A stretch of DNA of 64,000 nt from Aphelocoma coerulescens (taxonomy: Eukaryota; Chordata; Aves; Passeriformes; Corvidae): assembly GCF_041296385.1 (NCBI RefSeq), contig NC_091014.1, positions 19,753,578-19,817,577 of the forward strand. The letters run 5' to 3'. The translations under genes were made by a program, and so were the position numbers. A model generated the notes under the pieces. It saw only the letters and a list, made by a program, of their open reading frames with translations, searched no databases and had not been told where the DNA came from. Below are positions 52,401 to 64,000 of the stretch, in pieces (within the stretch, counting starts at the first letter, position 1; each line of letters opens with the position of its first letter).

Positions 52401-53992
52401 ACTACAGCAGCAGCAAGGGTGTTGTTTTGTAAATAGACACTTAGTAGAAACCTGAGTCCAGCTTGGGGTTAGCAAAATCAGCCTTTAAGTGCTTTATATA
52501 GAAGTTTTGACAGTTATGTGACTCAAAATACACAGGAATGGTTCTTTGACTCGAATGTCCCCTTTCAGTTTTATGATTATTATATCTATGTTTGTTGATC
52601 ATTTTATCATCAAGTTGCTTCATCAGCTTTTAAAACATAAAGTGCATACCAATTTCTAATGCTGAAATATCATGGTGAAAGAATACTGATTTCTCCTTAC
52701 ACCATGAAGAATGAAGGTTGGCTTTGGTGAAAAGGAGACATCTGCACTAAGACTCTCACTTATGTAAATGGAATTGCCCTCTATCTTACCAGGTAAGTTT
52801 AGTATTGTTAATAATATAAAACTACCATTGAACTGCATATGTAATCTAACTGGAAAGAAAAAGGGGGAGAAAAAAAAAGGACAAATTTGGCCTTTGTCTC
52901 CTCTTGAATATTTGTTGTCTTATCAGAAACCTGATACTGACAGTAACACCCTTCTGTGTATGAAGCTAAGGTGGCTAATACCCAGCCATTCAGCAGATCT
53001 GGGCTGCCAGAGTAATGGAATGCATCTACAAAACACCACCAAACCACTGGAGGATATGCTGCTGTGTGGCCTGGAGCTGCTCTGTCCTGGTGATGGGCCA
53101 TCTCACTGCTCTGATTACAGATTTTTGCTGCACAGCCTGCATCCCTCAAGTGGTCTCTGCAGCAGAAGTCAGACTGAAACAGATTTATGCTATCACCCAT
53201 GTTGATGATGTGTGATGACTTTGAAGCACGGTGAGGCAGAGGCTGGACCTCAAGCCCTTGAATACCTATATGAAAGGACTGTGTGACCTACCACAGCCAA
53301 AAGACTAGGCTCAAATGTAGAAGAACTTCGAGGGTTAAGGCTATGATAATGTATATATACAACACAGAAGTTTTCCAAAATGTGTTTCCAACCTATCATA
53401 TTAATTCTTTTCTTCTATAGGTTTTATTGTTTAACTTTGTGTATGGGACAAGATGCTCACCTGATGGTTAGGTGATTTGGGATGGTTGACACCACCTGGG
53501 ATTCTGATCTGTCGTTTGTTCTGAAGCTGGGCTGCCGAAGTCAGCTGGGTTTTGGTCTCTTTATCCCCTTATGTACAGCCTTTGTTTCTACAGTGCTTTG
53601 GCTTCGTAAGAGAATGAGAAGGTTTTACTACCTAACAAAGAAAGCTTTGACTGGGGCCCAGCTAGGAGAGTCCAAAATTAATGTTCTCAACAATGATGCT
53701 TTGTTCTCTGAATCTTTTACTTTTTCAGATGGAAGAAAGTTAAATATAACCTGGATAGGGCTATTCTAAAGAACTACGTGCCAGCATTTGATTAAATACA
53801 TTTTTGCTTGGTTTTTTGTGGAACATGATTTACGCAATCACTCTCAGAAAGTCGCGCTCAGCCTCTCGGCTAATTTCAACACAGTTTGATAGGCGAAAAC
53901 ATTTAGAGATAACTACCTTTTTATAAGTTTTGTTCAAATAGGCACTTGCGTAAAGGAAATGGGTCCTGAAAGTCTTTGAAGTGAACACAAGA
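40477..53992. other. Unique AT-rich DNA, no gene seen
   Basis: About 13.5 kb with no transposon I can recognise and only chance-size open frames (up to 145 codons, at 52768-53205, without a family motif and overlapped by a 130-codon frame on the other strand). Homopolymers at 47498-47510 (13 A) and 47694-47716 (23 T) are the only clear repeats. Confidence 0.5.
47694..47716. repeat. Poly(T) run, 23 bases
   Basis: The longest homopolymer of the window, preceded by CTCTC and followed by CCCCC. No retroposed body is visible beside it. Confidence 0.9.
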
Positions 53993-54285
53993 TCACAGAA
54001 TAGTTCCGACTAGACCAGAGCTCATGAAAGCAACTGGTCTAATTCCCTGCTCAGAGCAGACCTAACCAAGTCAACTTGTCCAGTTGAGCCTTGAACAATT
54101 GCAAAGGTGGAGATGCCATAATGTCTCTGCATGGTCTGTCCCTGTATTTGGGACAGAAATTAAAAAAATTAATCTTAATATACAACTGAAAATTCCAGTG
54201 CTCTAACTGATGTCCTTCACCTCTTGTCCCATTGCTGCAACTCCAAGAAGAGTCTGGCTCTTTCTTCTCTGTATCCTCTGATCAG
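53993..54285 (-). repeat. CR1 LINE fragment, first of two
   Basis: The plus strand reads 'atcacagaatagttcc', 'ccctgctcagagcagaccta', 'accaagtcaacttgtccagt', 'tgagccttgaacaattgcaa', 'aggtggagatgcc', then 'cctcttgtccca', 'agaagagtctggctctttct'. This is the reversed 3' region of a CR1 of the type with the 'ctgctcagagcag' motif, so a different subfamily from its right-hand neighbour. It stops where the next CR1 begins. Confidence 0.82.
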
Positions 54286-54295
54286 ATTATTATGG

Positions 54296-54722
54296 AGTCT
54301 TTGAGTCATTTAGGATGGAAAATATCTTTACAATCAAGTCCAGCCATTACTCTAACATGGTCAAGTCCATCACTGAACTATGTACCTAAGCACCACATCT
54401 GCATGTTTTTAAATACCTCCAGGAACGATGATTCTACCACTTTCCTGGGATGCCTGTTCCAATGCTTGAAGAAACTTTTTCTAATATCTAATCTAAACCT
54501 TTCCTGGTGTAACTTGAGATCATTTTCCATCATCCTATCACTTGTTACTTCAGAGGAGAGACCAACTCCCATTTCACTACAACCTCCTTTCAGGTAGTTG
54601 CAGAAAGTGGAGTCCCCTGAGCCTCCATTTCTCCAGACTCAACACCTCCAGCTCCCTCAGCTGTTCCTCATAGGACTTGTGCTCCAGACCCTTCACCAGC
54701 TACATGGCTCTTCTTAGAACAC
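54296..54722 (-). repeat. CR1 LINE fragment, second of two
   Basis: Very clear reversed CR1 3' region. It has 'aaatacctccaggaacgatg', 'ctgggatgcctgttccaatg', 'tttctaatatctaatctaaa', 'ctacaacctcctttcaggta', 'cccctgagcctcc', 'ctcctcataggacttgtg' and 'tccagacccttcaccagcta'. It abuts another minus-strand CR1 on its left and is an inverted partner of the plus-strand CR1 at 55652. It is non-coding, about 430 bases, and 5'-truncated. Confidence 0.92.
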
Positions 54723-54735
54723 TGCAGTGTAAATT

Positions 54736-54793
54736 CTTTTTTCATATACAATTTGTATTTTTTTCATATACAACATTTTTTCATATACAATTC
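54736..54793. repeat. Triplicated TTTTTTCATATACAA motif
   Basis: Three copies of a T-run followed by CATATACAA, about 20 bases apart, directly right of the CR1 end. A small local minisatellite. Confidence 0.8.
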
Positions 54794-55651
54794 AGTGTTA
54801 GCACATACTGAGCAGAACTGTTTGAGAAATATAGTAATTTACAAATAAAATCTCTGATATAAATAGTTTTGTTTAGCAGCAAGTGTTAAAAGTTTTAAAT
54901 AGTAGGAGAATTAACAGATTTTTCAGATTTGTGCTCATGCATCCAGACATTAAAATGAATTTTAACACAAATGCAAAAACACATATCTAGAATATTTGCC
55001 TTTTTTTCCCCCAAGAGGTTCATGACCTGTAAATATTTGAAGACTATGAACCAACAAGTATCAGTCATGTACTACAAATGGAGATGATTGAAATAAACAA
55101 TTCAGTGTTAATCAAATGTGTGACAGTTGAATTCTACGTATGAATTGTTGCCAATTTAGAAGGGCCTCAGAACAGATTTCTGAACATACACTTTTCAGAA
55201 CTGAGTGAAAAGATCCAAATGGTGTGGCCACTAGACAAATAACACTTAGGAAAGGAAGAGATTAGCAAATTTATCAGCTGTGGTAAATAGTCTAGGAAAA
55301 CCCGGGTCAGATATTTTTACTATGATAAATCCCAAGAGTCTTCACGGATCTTGGATGAGCTCTCTTTGATCCGTTCAAGTACAATACATAAGAATCGGAA
55401 CCATGTGTTTTAAACTCCGACTTTAGAGAACGTTTAAAAATGTACTAAATAAACAACTCCTCCTACTAAATGGAATTTACTTTCTTGTAGAAGCAATTCT
55501 ATCAATAATACAACACATTTTACAAGAAATAACATGGAATAGGAAAAGGAAACAGTTCATTACTCATAATAAAAACATTAGCATAAACAGTTCAGCAGGC
55601 TTTAATCTTCTTTTATTGTAGTTATTGTATTGTAATATGATCCTGTTGTTG

Positions 55652-55976
55652 ATGAAAGGTGGTTGTAGTCAGGTGGGGGTTGGTCTCTTTTTCCAGGCAA
55701 CAACTGACATATCAAGAGGACACAGTCTTAAGCTGTGCCAAGGGAAATTTAGGTTGGATGTTAGGAATAAGTTTTTTACTGAAAGAGTAGTAAAGTTCTG
55801 GAATCGTCTGCCTGGGGAGGTGGTGGAGTTACTGTCCCTGGATGTGTTTAAAAAAAGATTGGATGTGGCACTCAGTGCCATGGCTTAGCTGAGGTGGTGC
55901 TAGGGCGTGGGTTGGACTTGGTGATCTTGAAGGTCTCTTCCAACCTGGTGATTCAGTGATTCTGTGATTCTGTGAA
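55652..55976 (+). repeat. CR1 LINE 3' end with octamer tail
   Basis: In forward order it has 'aaaggtggttgtagtcaggt', 'gggggttggtctcttt', 'taggttggatgttaggaata', 'tctggaatcgtctgcctggg', 'gaggtggtggagttactgtc', 'ttggacttggtgatcttgaa', 'ggtctcttccaacctgg'. It ends with repeated GATTCTGT units, the hallmark of an intact CR1 3' terminus. The 87-codon open frame across it lies in CR1 3' untranslated sequence and is not a gene. It is 5'-truncated. Confidence 0.93.
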
Positions 55977-56437
55977 GCTGAACAGGTACAATGTAAGCTC
56001 TCAAATATATGCCTTCATATGTGTGTAACGGCATGAAGAGGCAAAGCCAGCTTATGAGTAGTTCAAGAGAAACTTCTTCATTCAGTTTTGTGTTTCTATT
56101 TTAATGATGCTTGTGATGGAAATGAGCAAATGTCTGCAGTGGATGTGTTTCCATGCTATGCTGGAACACTGGAAGACCATTCTCGTTCATATAATATATG
56201 ATATAAAGATATTCAAATAATTGCCTTTACAAAATAACTGGTGTCATTTTTTCTGCAGGTGATATTTTCACTTCACTGCTACTTTGTTTATTTTATTTCT
56301 GGCATTCTATTTATTTGGTTGTGAATTTTCCTGGAATTGTGCATGAAGTGCAATTTAGACTCTCACAGAGGAATCTGACAAAGAAAGAGTTCAGCAACAT
56401 ATGTCATTTTTATTTTGTTCCTAACTCAATATAGTAG

Positions 56438-57028
56438 TGTGCTGGTTTGGACAAATTTGGAGGAAAATGTCCTCTGATAGCAGGCAAGTTACAACCAGCC
56501 CTCCCCCACCAGGTTTGGAAAAAAAAAAAATTTCCTTGGAGGAAAGTGAAAGAGATAAAAACTATTTATTTAACAAACCAGATAGAAAAGGATAATAATG
56601 CTAAATAATAAAACCTCTCACTGTGGAGAGAAAACCTGGGAAGATTTCAGAGTCCTTCTGTAGGTGTGGTCTCTCTCCTCCTCCTTGGAGCTGGATCAGT
56701 GTGGGCTGACCTCCGGGGCCTTGGTGGAAAATTCTCCTGGTGTGTTCTGATATTGAAACAGTCCAGAAGAGAAGAAGGGAAAAACCAAAGTCCCAGGAAA
56801 ACAAAGTTCAGCTGGCTGAAAAGCAAGCAGGGTGCTTCCCCTGCTCTTGCTGCTGGAGAAGCAGAGGAGTGTGCAACCATGTCCTTGAACAACTGTTTTG
56901 AAAAGTTTGCTCAGTTTTTTTCCTCTCCCTCCTCTCAGGCTCAGTTTAAAGGCACAGAAAGGCACAAAATTAATTTCTGGACATAGAGCAGCAATAGGGG
57001 ATACACATCGTAAAGTCACCCCAAGACA
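56438..57028 (-). mobile_element. Endogenous retrovirus 3' LTR (591 bp)
   Basis: The plus strand starts TGTGCTGGTTTG and ends CCCCAAGACA, giving 5'-TG…CA-3' LTR ends on either strand. Orientation follows from two points. Directly right of 57028 the minus strand carries a purine-rich run, as a polypurine tract sits upstream of a 3' LTR. On the minus strand an AATAAA signal (plus 56565-56570) lies about 130 bases before the LTR end, where a retroviral poly(A) signal is expected. The open frames inside (67-132 codons, both strands) are not retroviral genes. I cannot name the family with certainty. Confidence 0.8.
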
Positions 57029-57090
57029 TTCCACCCCCTTACCCCATATTGTCAGCTCAATGCCCAAACTAATATATTCTAACTCTACAC
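57029..57090 (-). mobile_element. Polypurine tract and internal remnant of ERV
   Basis: On the minus strand the bases just before the LTR read GGGGTAAGGGGGTGGAA, a good polypurine tract. Further right, about 45 more bases up to a short CA run seem to be the last internal proviral sequence. No gag, pol or env coding sequence follows, so the provirus is truncated here and has no 5' LTR in the window. The right border is uncertain. Confidence 0.6.
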
Positions 57091-60076
57091 ACACACATTA
57101 ATATTTAGTGTTAATAGTTAGTGGTGCAAGTATGCTGAATTCTGTAAATGAAATAAAAGAAGTGGTGGTATTTACAAGTCAGTGCATTATTTAGACAATT
57201 ATTGCTACTTGCTGTCACATTTAGATACTCCCCTATGGCTTGCAAAATAAAGCTTCACAACAGAGTTCTATTTCTCTGCCTTTGATTAGCCAAACAAAAG
57301 ACAAGGAATGAAGAGCTAGTGTTTTACTTCAGACCACATCAAGATTTAGCTTGCCAAACCTGATTCTGCATTTACTTGACTTCCAGTCATCACTACTGAA
57401 TATAATGCAAATCAATATTTTCTGAGCTCTCTTTATCATGTTTCTAAGGTTGTCTATGAGAATGAAAAGCTCATAAAACATGTCATAATGAAGGGCCTGG
57501 AAGTCTCTTCTCACCCACTGTATTCACATTATCTCTTTATTTCCACGCCTTGCAAAGAGAGTAATCACTAAGACCTCTGCAAGAACCTCTTCGATCCCAG
57601 TAATGCCTTTTAAGATTTGGATTGAAATAAAATTTTAGAGACTAACCCGAAAATAACCTGTACACTTTTCTGTAAAATGTTAATGCTATTTTTAAGCAGA
57701 AAGTGGAGTTAAATTTATATATCACAGCGATAAAAGGTCTTAACTAATGCTTGGATAAATCCCACTCCTGTCCATATAAAGGGCAATTTATCAAAGTCAT
57801 GACCATATGCTATTTAAAGACCAGCCAAGCAAGGAACTGGAGGCCTTCAAGACTGCACTGAGTAGAAATAAAAAAGGAACATGGTTAATATTTTACATTT
57901 TGTTTAAAGAATAGTTTGAATTATACTTTTTCTTGTGAGCCAGTTCAAAATAAAGATCTGGATACAGAGAAGAGACAGGAGCAAGCTGAAGATGAAGATG
58001 CATCTCCCTACTCCTGAAGCTTAGCAGCTTTGGGAAATTCTAGAAGATGAGTTTCCAGCCACAGAAAACTTGTCTTTCTAACAGTTTTGTAGATGGCATG
58101 GACTTTCACTACTTCAAACTGGTCTTCAAGGTCTAATCCAGTCAATTTTAACTTCACAGCATTCATCATTAAAGATGGATTTTCATGTAAACAGGGAGAC
58201 TAAAGAGTGGGCTACCACATTCTACACCTCATTAACTTAAGTAAATAAATTTTGCATATATTTTGTAAATTGTGTTATTAAAGGGATAAGTTTTTTGTCT
58301 TCAGGAGGTCTTTGGAAAATGGTATTGAATCCTACTTCACTGAAAGTTAGAAATCTTTAATTTGAAGTCTAAATATATAATTGGATTAATTGTTGCCAGT
58401 TGTTACAAAAATTGTTTAGTTTAGTAATTTTGACCCACTTGCAGTAAACCTCATAAGTGTATACAGAGAAATCATGTCAGCTTAGCTGTGTTTAAGCCCC
58501 AAGTGTTTTAGGTGCTCTCATAAGAAAATATTTCCACTCTTATCATCATAAAGGACATTTCTCAATACATCTTTCATTTTGAATTTGTCTTTTCTGACTG
58601 GTGAGATTTTTATGCAGTACTCCTCAAGCTGGACAAATCTTGATAATATCAGCAGCTCTTCTGAACTGTGCTGCAAATGCTTCAGCTTATGGACTCTGAT
58701 GTCATCTGTTTTCCAGTTGCACAAAGCCAGCAACTCCCAGTGATTTTCTGGTCAACTAATATACACAAGTGCATCCTTTTAAACATTCATTTTCAAATTT
58801 TGAATTCTTGGATCACAGCAGAAACTCCAAGTTAGTAGTGGCAAGAGTCCAAATTCAACCTGCCTCAAAATAAACACCTGCGATCAAAGTGAACTTGGGA
58901 TAATAACTGTCCCTGTTTAATCAAAAATAAATGTTACTTGAGCCACTTTAAAAGATGGGGTAAAGGGAATTTTTCTATAAATTATTTATGACAAGAAATT
59001 TTTTAATCATATTTCAGTCTACCATCTAGTCTGATGCACTCATATCTCTGTTTCTCAATGGGGCGAACATATCTATGGTTACAAATTGTTCTTCTCTTCT
59101 TGCTGTATTTTTATTCTGCATAAACTTTTTATTTTCTTTTTTCACCACATAATCTTAAATTAAGAAGATCATTAATATGTTTTGAGGTGTCTCTAATGTT
59201 ACAGTCTTTTAAACTTCTTGACTAAATCTCACTGATTCCCACAAAATTAATTAGGCGTACTTTTTCCATTATTTTATGGTGTGACAAAAATATGTTTTTA
59301 ACTCTCAGCAACATTTTATGTTAATCAATGTCTAATATATGACAACATTTCTATACCTTTGAACTGCTTACAGTCTAATGCTGTTGAAAGAGTCTGTTGA
59401 CCAGACTGATACTTTCTTCCAAAGAAGGTGGAAAGTTATTTTTTCAACACTTGAATTTTTACTGGGCGAGAAGGATTTGTATTGTTTTGTATAGTGGATC
59501 ATACCCTTTCTTTGGATTAGGAATGCAAGTATGAGCTGGTTATCATCCTTCAAGAGATACATCAACATGCTTAATACAATACTGACCCAAAGAATAGTGT
59601 TTCTGGAGGAAAAAGAAAGGACAAAACCTAGGGTACTTGGAAAAAAGATGTTCTTTTCACAGTCCCTGTGCCCCTCACACTCTCCTCTCTCTTCAAACCA
59701 AACACAATGGTAGTATTCTTAAAGATGAAAAAGAAATGTGTGATTTTGTATAAACGTGTTGGAGTCTTTGTATAAACCTCATCCCCTTTGAAGGCAAGGG
59801 CAGGCAGACCCAGCTGCAGCACCTCACCTTGCAGAGTCACCCTGCCCTACTGCCTTCTCTTGCTGCTTCCCCCACACCAACATCATGACCAACATAACAA
59901 AGAAGGAGGGGAGGGTGCAATGATATATTTGGAGGATTTGTTCAAATATTTAAAGTGACATGAGAGGGAACAGTGAGAATCCATGTTTCTTTTAAGAGAA
60001 AGGTCCTCAAGGGAAACTGGGAGCTACTGAAGGAACTCTCTGGAATACATTTGGAGATGATAGGTACTTTGAAGAG

Positions 60077-60099
60077 AAAAACAAACAAACAAACAAAAC
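60077..60099. repeat. (AAAC)n microsatellite
   Basis: About five AAAC/ACAA units. Simple repeat. Confidence 0.85.
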
Positions 60100-61678
60100 A
60101 GAGAAACTGATAGTTTAGAGAAAGTTCTGAATGTTGGTGGTCACTGATAAAAGTCTTCTGCTTCAGAGTTTAAAAATATTGTCTTACTCGGCACCGTTCA
60201 ATAACTCTAATTTGGCCATTAAATTCCTGTCACCTTTGCCCTCTCCTAATGATTGTGACAAAATGCTGTCTGCAATCAGTAAGACTCAATCGTTGTGGAA
60301 ATGATTTGAATAAACAATCAAGTCTGCATCTCATCCATCACCTTGACTGATTTCTCTATTCCCTGTTCACCTCTTCATGACATTTGTCAGGTCACTTGAT
60401 ATAAAATATGCAACCAATGAACTGAAATAGCCCACGTCTGCTGAAATATGCTGACTGAAACTATTGTCTTAAAGTATCTTGAATCTTTGCATGGCAAGCA
60501 CAGATATTTTCTGTAGGTTTTTTTTCCTTGACACCTAGGCCAGTGTGGTATTTGTCCCCTTTACGTTCACAGCACTTGTACTTACAAACCCACCTCATGT
60601 GAAGATGGATACTGTCTGTTAAATCTCCTGGATTGGTGCAAAAATATTTTTAAAAAAGGAAGGAACAGTTAGCTGGAAGAAAGGTGGTAGGAGTAGAATC
60701 AAAGTACTGATGAAAGCAAGTAAAAGAATGAGGTAGGAAATTAAGCCAACAGAAAATTATATGTAGAGTTTATCTTTTTCTTTAATGAAATTAGTAAAGA
60801 TATTTTTAATAGGGTTGAATAGGTCTATTAATAGGCCTAAGTTATATTAAGGTACCTCCAGATGGAATCATCTGAGTATTTCCAGGGCTCTTGGGGTACT
60901 TACTGACACCCTGCCATCCACCTGCCTCTCTGCCAGTCTCCCTGAGCTGGCTGTACCTGTCAGCAGCCAGCATCCCTACAGCTGCTGCACAGCTCAGCCA
61001 CACATCACATCACATCAGTGCAAGCACAAGCCTAAATCTGAGTCAGTTCAAAGTGGTATGGGCTGCAAAGGATGGGGCTGAGGTCTGGGCATATGGTCCT
61101 TTTTGCCAGCTGTGCTGTGTGTGGCAAGAGGCTCCTCAAGAGAGCGACAGGCAATAGCAATCTCTAAAACAGTCAGAGCTCCCCTGGAGGCTCCTTAAGA
61201 CTAGTGTCTCAGCACAGGTAAAATGATCTGAATATCTCCTGGGAGATCTACAGAAAAGCATTCTTTGGGTTTTTTCACCCCATTCTCCTCTCTCCTCTTC
61301 CCATGGTCTTCATTTTCCTGTGTCAGCATGTTCGCGTGCATTTGTGTTTCTGACATGCCTATGAAAGAAAAAGAGATGAAAGAAAGAGTCAGGATGTCTT
61401 AGTACTTAATAAAGCTCAGCATCAAATCACTTTATAAGATGGGCCTTTTTCCTTTAGCTTCTGTATGGAAATATACCTAATTAGGGGCAAATTTACCCTA
61501 CTGTGGAATCAGGAATGATTCTTGGTATGCACAGGTGCTAGAATATATCAGTGACCACCTGCGAAATACCTGTGTGACTGAAGTTCAAGAACCAGTCTTA
61601 CCTGTTTTCCACAAGAAGTCCCGATTCCAGAATTCAGGGTTTGAAGTACAAAGCCAGACTGATTTGGGAAGGAATTAG

Positions 61679-61722
61679 TTCTAGTTTACATTTCTAGTTT
61701 ACATTAATTCTAGTCTACATTT
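61679..61722. repeat. Triplicated TTCTAGTTTACAT motif
   Basis: Three near copies of a 13-16 base unit (the third reads CTAGTCTACAT) in tandem. Small local duplication. Confidence 0.8.
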
Positions 61723-64000
61723 CAAACCAACTTTTTCTCTCAATAGCACTGCCCAGAACTGGCCCTACCTGCTGATTTCTGCCTTTCCTATCTGTGTTGG
61801 TAGGCTCTGAGATAGTTGCATTATAAACCAAATCTTTTAAACCAAAGGAATTTCAAAATAACCCCACCAAAGGAGGGGGTGCTTGGAAATTCTTTTTCAG
61901 AGGTAATTTCATCTATCAGCACAAGCTCAACTATGCCATTAAAGGCAGTACTCATGGAGCTGTATCTCCAATCACAGAAAGAGTGGCACTCAGGTCTGCC
62001 TCAGCAGTGGGCATGCCTCATCCACTCATCCAGAAGTCAGCCCAGCTTCTCATTCCTGTCCTCTTGCTACCATCTGCACTTCCAATACACAACAAAAGAA
62101 AAGGATATTAAATATTTTATGGCAGAAAATACATATATATTCCTCCCACCCCCTCTTTTCCAGGACACTTTCAGCCAGGCAGATGCAGCCCATCCTGTGG
62201 CTGCACAACCACATGCATGTGAAGGAGCTATGAATTGGGAAGATTTTTTAAGCAATCTCTGAATAGATGACACAGACTGACCAGTGGGATGAGCTGTCCC
62301 AACAATGGCTGCACCGTTAGCAGGAGTCACAAGTGACAGCAAATCTGCTTTGTCTATGTCTAGATTATACTGCAGGTACAGCCATGAACAGTATGTGAAG
62401 TTGTTTGTTAGGTCAATAAAAAGAAGATTATATCCCCCTTTTGAATTATTCAACTTTTATTGCTGGATAACATATCTGAACATATTTTCATATATCAAAA
62501 ATATGTAAATACATAAACCAGAAATATTATTCAATAATTTTATACATTATTTAAAATAAATCTGCTTTTAATCTTTAAAGTTTCCATCTCTAGGTGTTTC
62601 ATGATTAATTGTAATAAAAAAGGATTTTACAAACTGAGAAGAAAATCTACTTTTTTTGGGAAGATGTATTCACAAAAGCAAAATAATAAGCTAGTAAGGT
62701 ATGATATATCATGGAACAACTACTATCTTCATAAAAATTACATACGTTTTTGTTTGACAAATATTTTATTGCATGTCTCACAGCTATTAAATAATTCCCA
62801 ACTTAATTTTTGTTGTGTCCTAAACAGTCAATAGTAAATACTACATTCCCTTGGTCTCTTATATTTTTCATCTATATTCCCAAAGAAAACTTACAGTTTT
62901 TCTGTTGTTTCCTTTTTTATTTTATAAGCAGAACACAGTAACTTTTTACCCTAGGGCTCAGTTCTTAGGATGAATGGTGACAAACTTGCAAGCAATCAGA
63001 TACAATCCTGCATATCTCATCCTCTCTTCCAGGCTAGATAACTGGAATGCATGAGAGTAAGGAAGCTCAGTGTGTACACTTAAGAGCTCATTTTCTGTCT
63101 CTTCCCACTTGCCCATTCTGTATGGGCTCCTTAACCCAATTCTGGTTCTTATCAGCTTCATCCAGAATTGTATGTTTTCCCTGCAAAGATACCAAAACAT
63201 GAAGACTTACCTGAGCATGTCGCAGGCGGATTAGTCAGACATCAAAATGGGGCATCAGGGGGACCTCTCCTGTGATGGCAAAACACAAATTACCTGGGAG
63301 ACTGAGGATGCTGTAAGCCTTGTCATTATTACCACTTGACATTGTACTCCTCCTGAGGCCCTGTTTTGCTCTCTGGAAGGGGAATAATCCTTGTAGCTGA
63401 TGCTTTACTATTTTGTGAGTTTTGCGTCAGACAAGAGACAATCCTGTTGATGTGTTCCTGGTGTGCCTGGCTGTGCAGCCACACCTACCTCTGGTCAGTG
63501 TGCCAGGGCTGCTTTGAACTCAGCAGCCCCCAGCTGGGAACCTGCATGCCACTCTGCTTCATTTCTGGACCCTGATCAGATGTGGGCAAGAAATAGAAAC
63601 ACAGCTGCTTACTATAGAGTCATCCCAGGCATGTACAAAGCATTTGGAGAACTTTCAGGTCACATTGGGATGCCCCTTACTCTGGTAAGTGACTGAGCAA
63701 GGGCTTTCCAGACTACAGTGACTTCTGTTCTGGCCATACTTTTCAACATATTAGAGCAGCTGAAATGCATGTGACTAAACAGAAATAAAAGACTGCTGAG
63801 GCAAAATGTTTGATCCATTGATTCATTCATAAGAGTGTTTCACTCGATCTCAACAGAGATAAAATGGGATCCTAAGTAAGTGACTAAATAGCATAAAGCT
63901 TGGAAGAGACCTTTGTCTGCAATGAATTATAAACAGTGGCAAAATGCATGTGGCAGGAAAATGACCTCTTTTTAATCTAATTTTAATATACCTCTATAAA

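Larger units (their letters stand above)
57091..64000. other. Mostly unique DNA, no gene confirmed
   Basis: Beyond the two simple repeats listed at 60077 and 61679, no transposon or RNA gene was recognised in about 6.9 kb. Open frames of up to 148 codons (61816-62262) overlap antisense frames and lack motifs. A minus-strand open segment with a strong acceptor at 62958-63180 is noted as a weak finding. Confidence 0.5.

Noticed and set aside
52768..53205. 145-codon plus-strand and 130-codon minus-strand open frames
   Set aside because: Mutually overlapping and without a domain; a GC-richer patch reduces stop frequency here.
55625..55888. 87-codon plus-strand open frame
   Set aside because: It lies within the 3' region of the CR1 at 55652-55976, which is non-coding sequence; the apparent protein is a translated repeat.
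56601..57101. Overlapping open frames of 67-132 codons on both strands
   Set aside because: All lie inside the retroviral LTR and its border, which do not encode protein here; no gag, pol or env motif.
61816..62453. 148-codon plus-strand and 128-codon minus-strand open frames
   Set aside because: They overlap each other antisense, show no family motif, and are within chance expectation for the best frames of a 64-kb window.

Overview
The window looks like nuclear DNA from a bird. Four regions match the CR1 LINE 3' region that is abundant in sauropsids, including one copy ending in the octamer-type GATTCTGT tail. There is also a retroviral LTR of a type I associate, from memory only, with songbirds. 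The sequence is AT-rich. I found no CpG-island promoter, rRNA, tRNA, CRISPR array or prokaryote-like operon. The many short open frames on both strands are about as numerous and as long as expected by chance at this base composition, so I annotate no protein-coding gene. The window is best read as intergenic or deep-intronic DNA.

Layout. Positions 1-2700 hold a CR1 relic (254-357) and a scrap of an LTR (2680-2775). From 2.8 to 15 kb there is mostly unique sequence with microsatellites, a strong hairpin (9340-9370) and a tRNA-SINE (MIR-like) relic (15153-15276). At 17-18 kb a 132-base insert with a perfect 16-base target-site duplication has a near copy about 0.9 kb downstream. At 19-20 kb lie the longest open frame of the window (171 codons) and a short GC-rich minisatellite. 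From 20 to 53 kb there is mostly unique sequence with CR1 relics at 28.6 and 34.5 kb, a second strong hairpin at 36.0 kb, a 147-base T/G tract at 40.3 kb and homopolymer runs. At 54-57 kb is a transposon cluster: two minus-strand CR1s, one plus-strand CR1, and a minus-strand endogenous retrovirus 3' LTR with its polypurine tract. The rest, to 64 kb, is unique sequence.

I see no set of genes working together. The best candidate for something new is the 16996-17127 insertion. Its boundaries, its target-site duplication and its homology to a nearby segment coincide to the base. It is either a templated or retrotransposed copy of local DNA or a member of an unnamed short element family. Several phase-consistent chains of candidate exons, mostly on the minus strand, are reported as low-confidence findings only.
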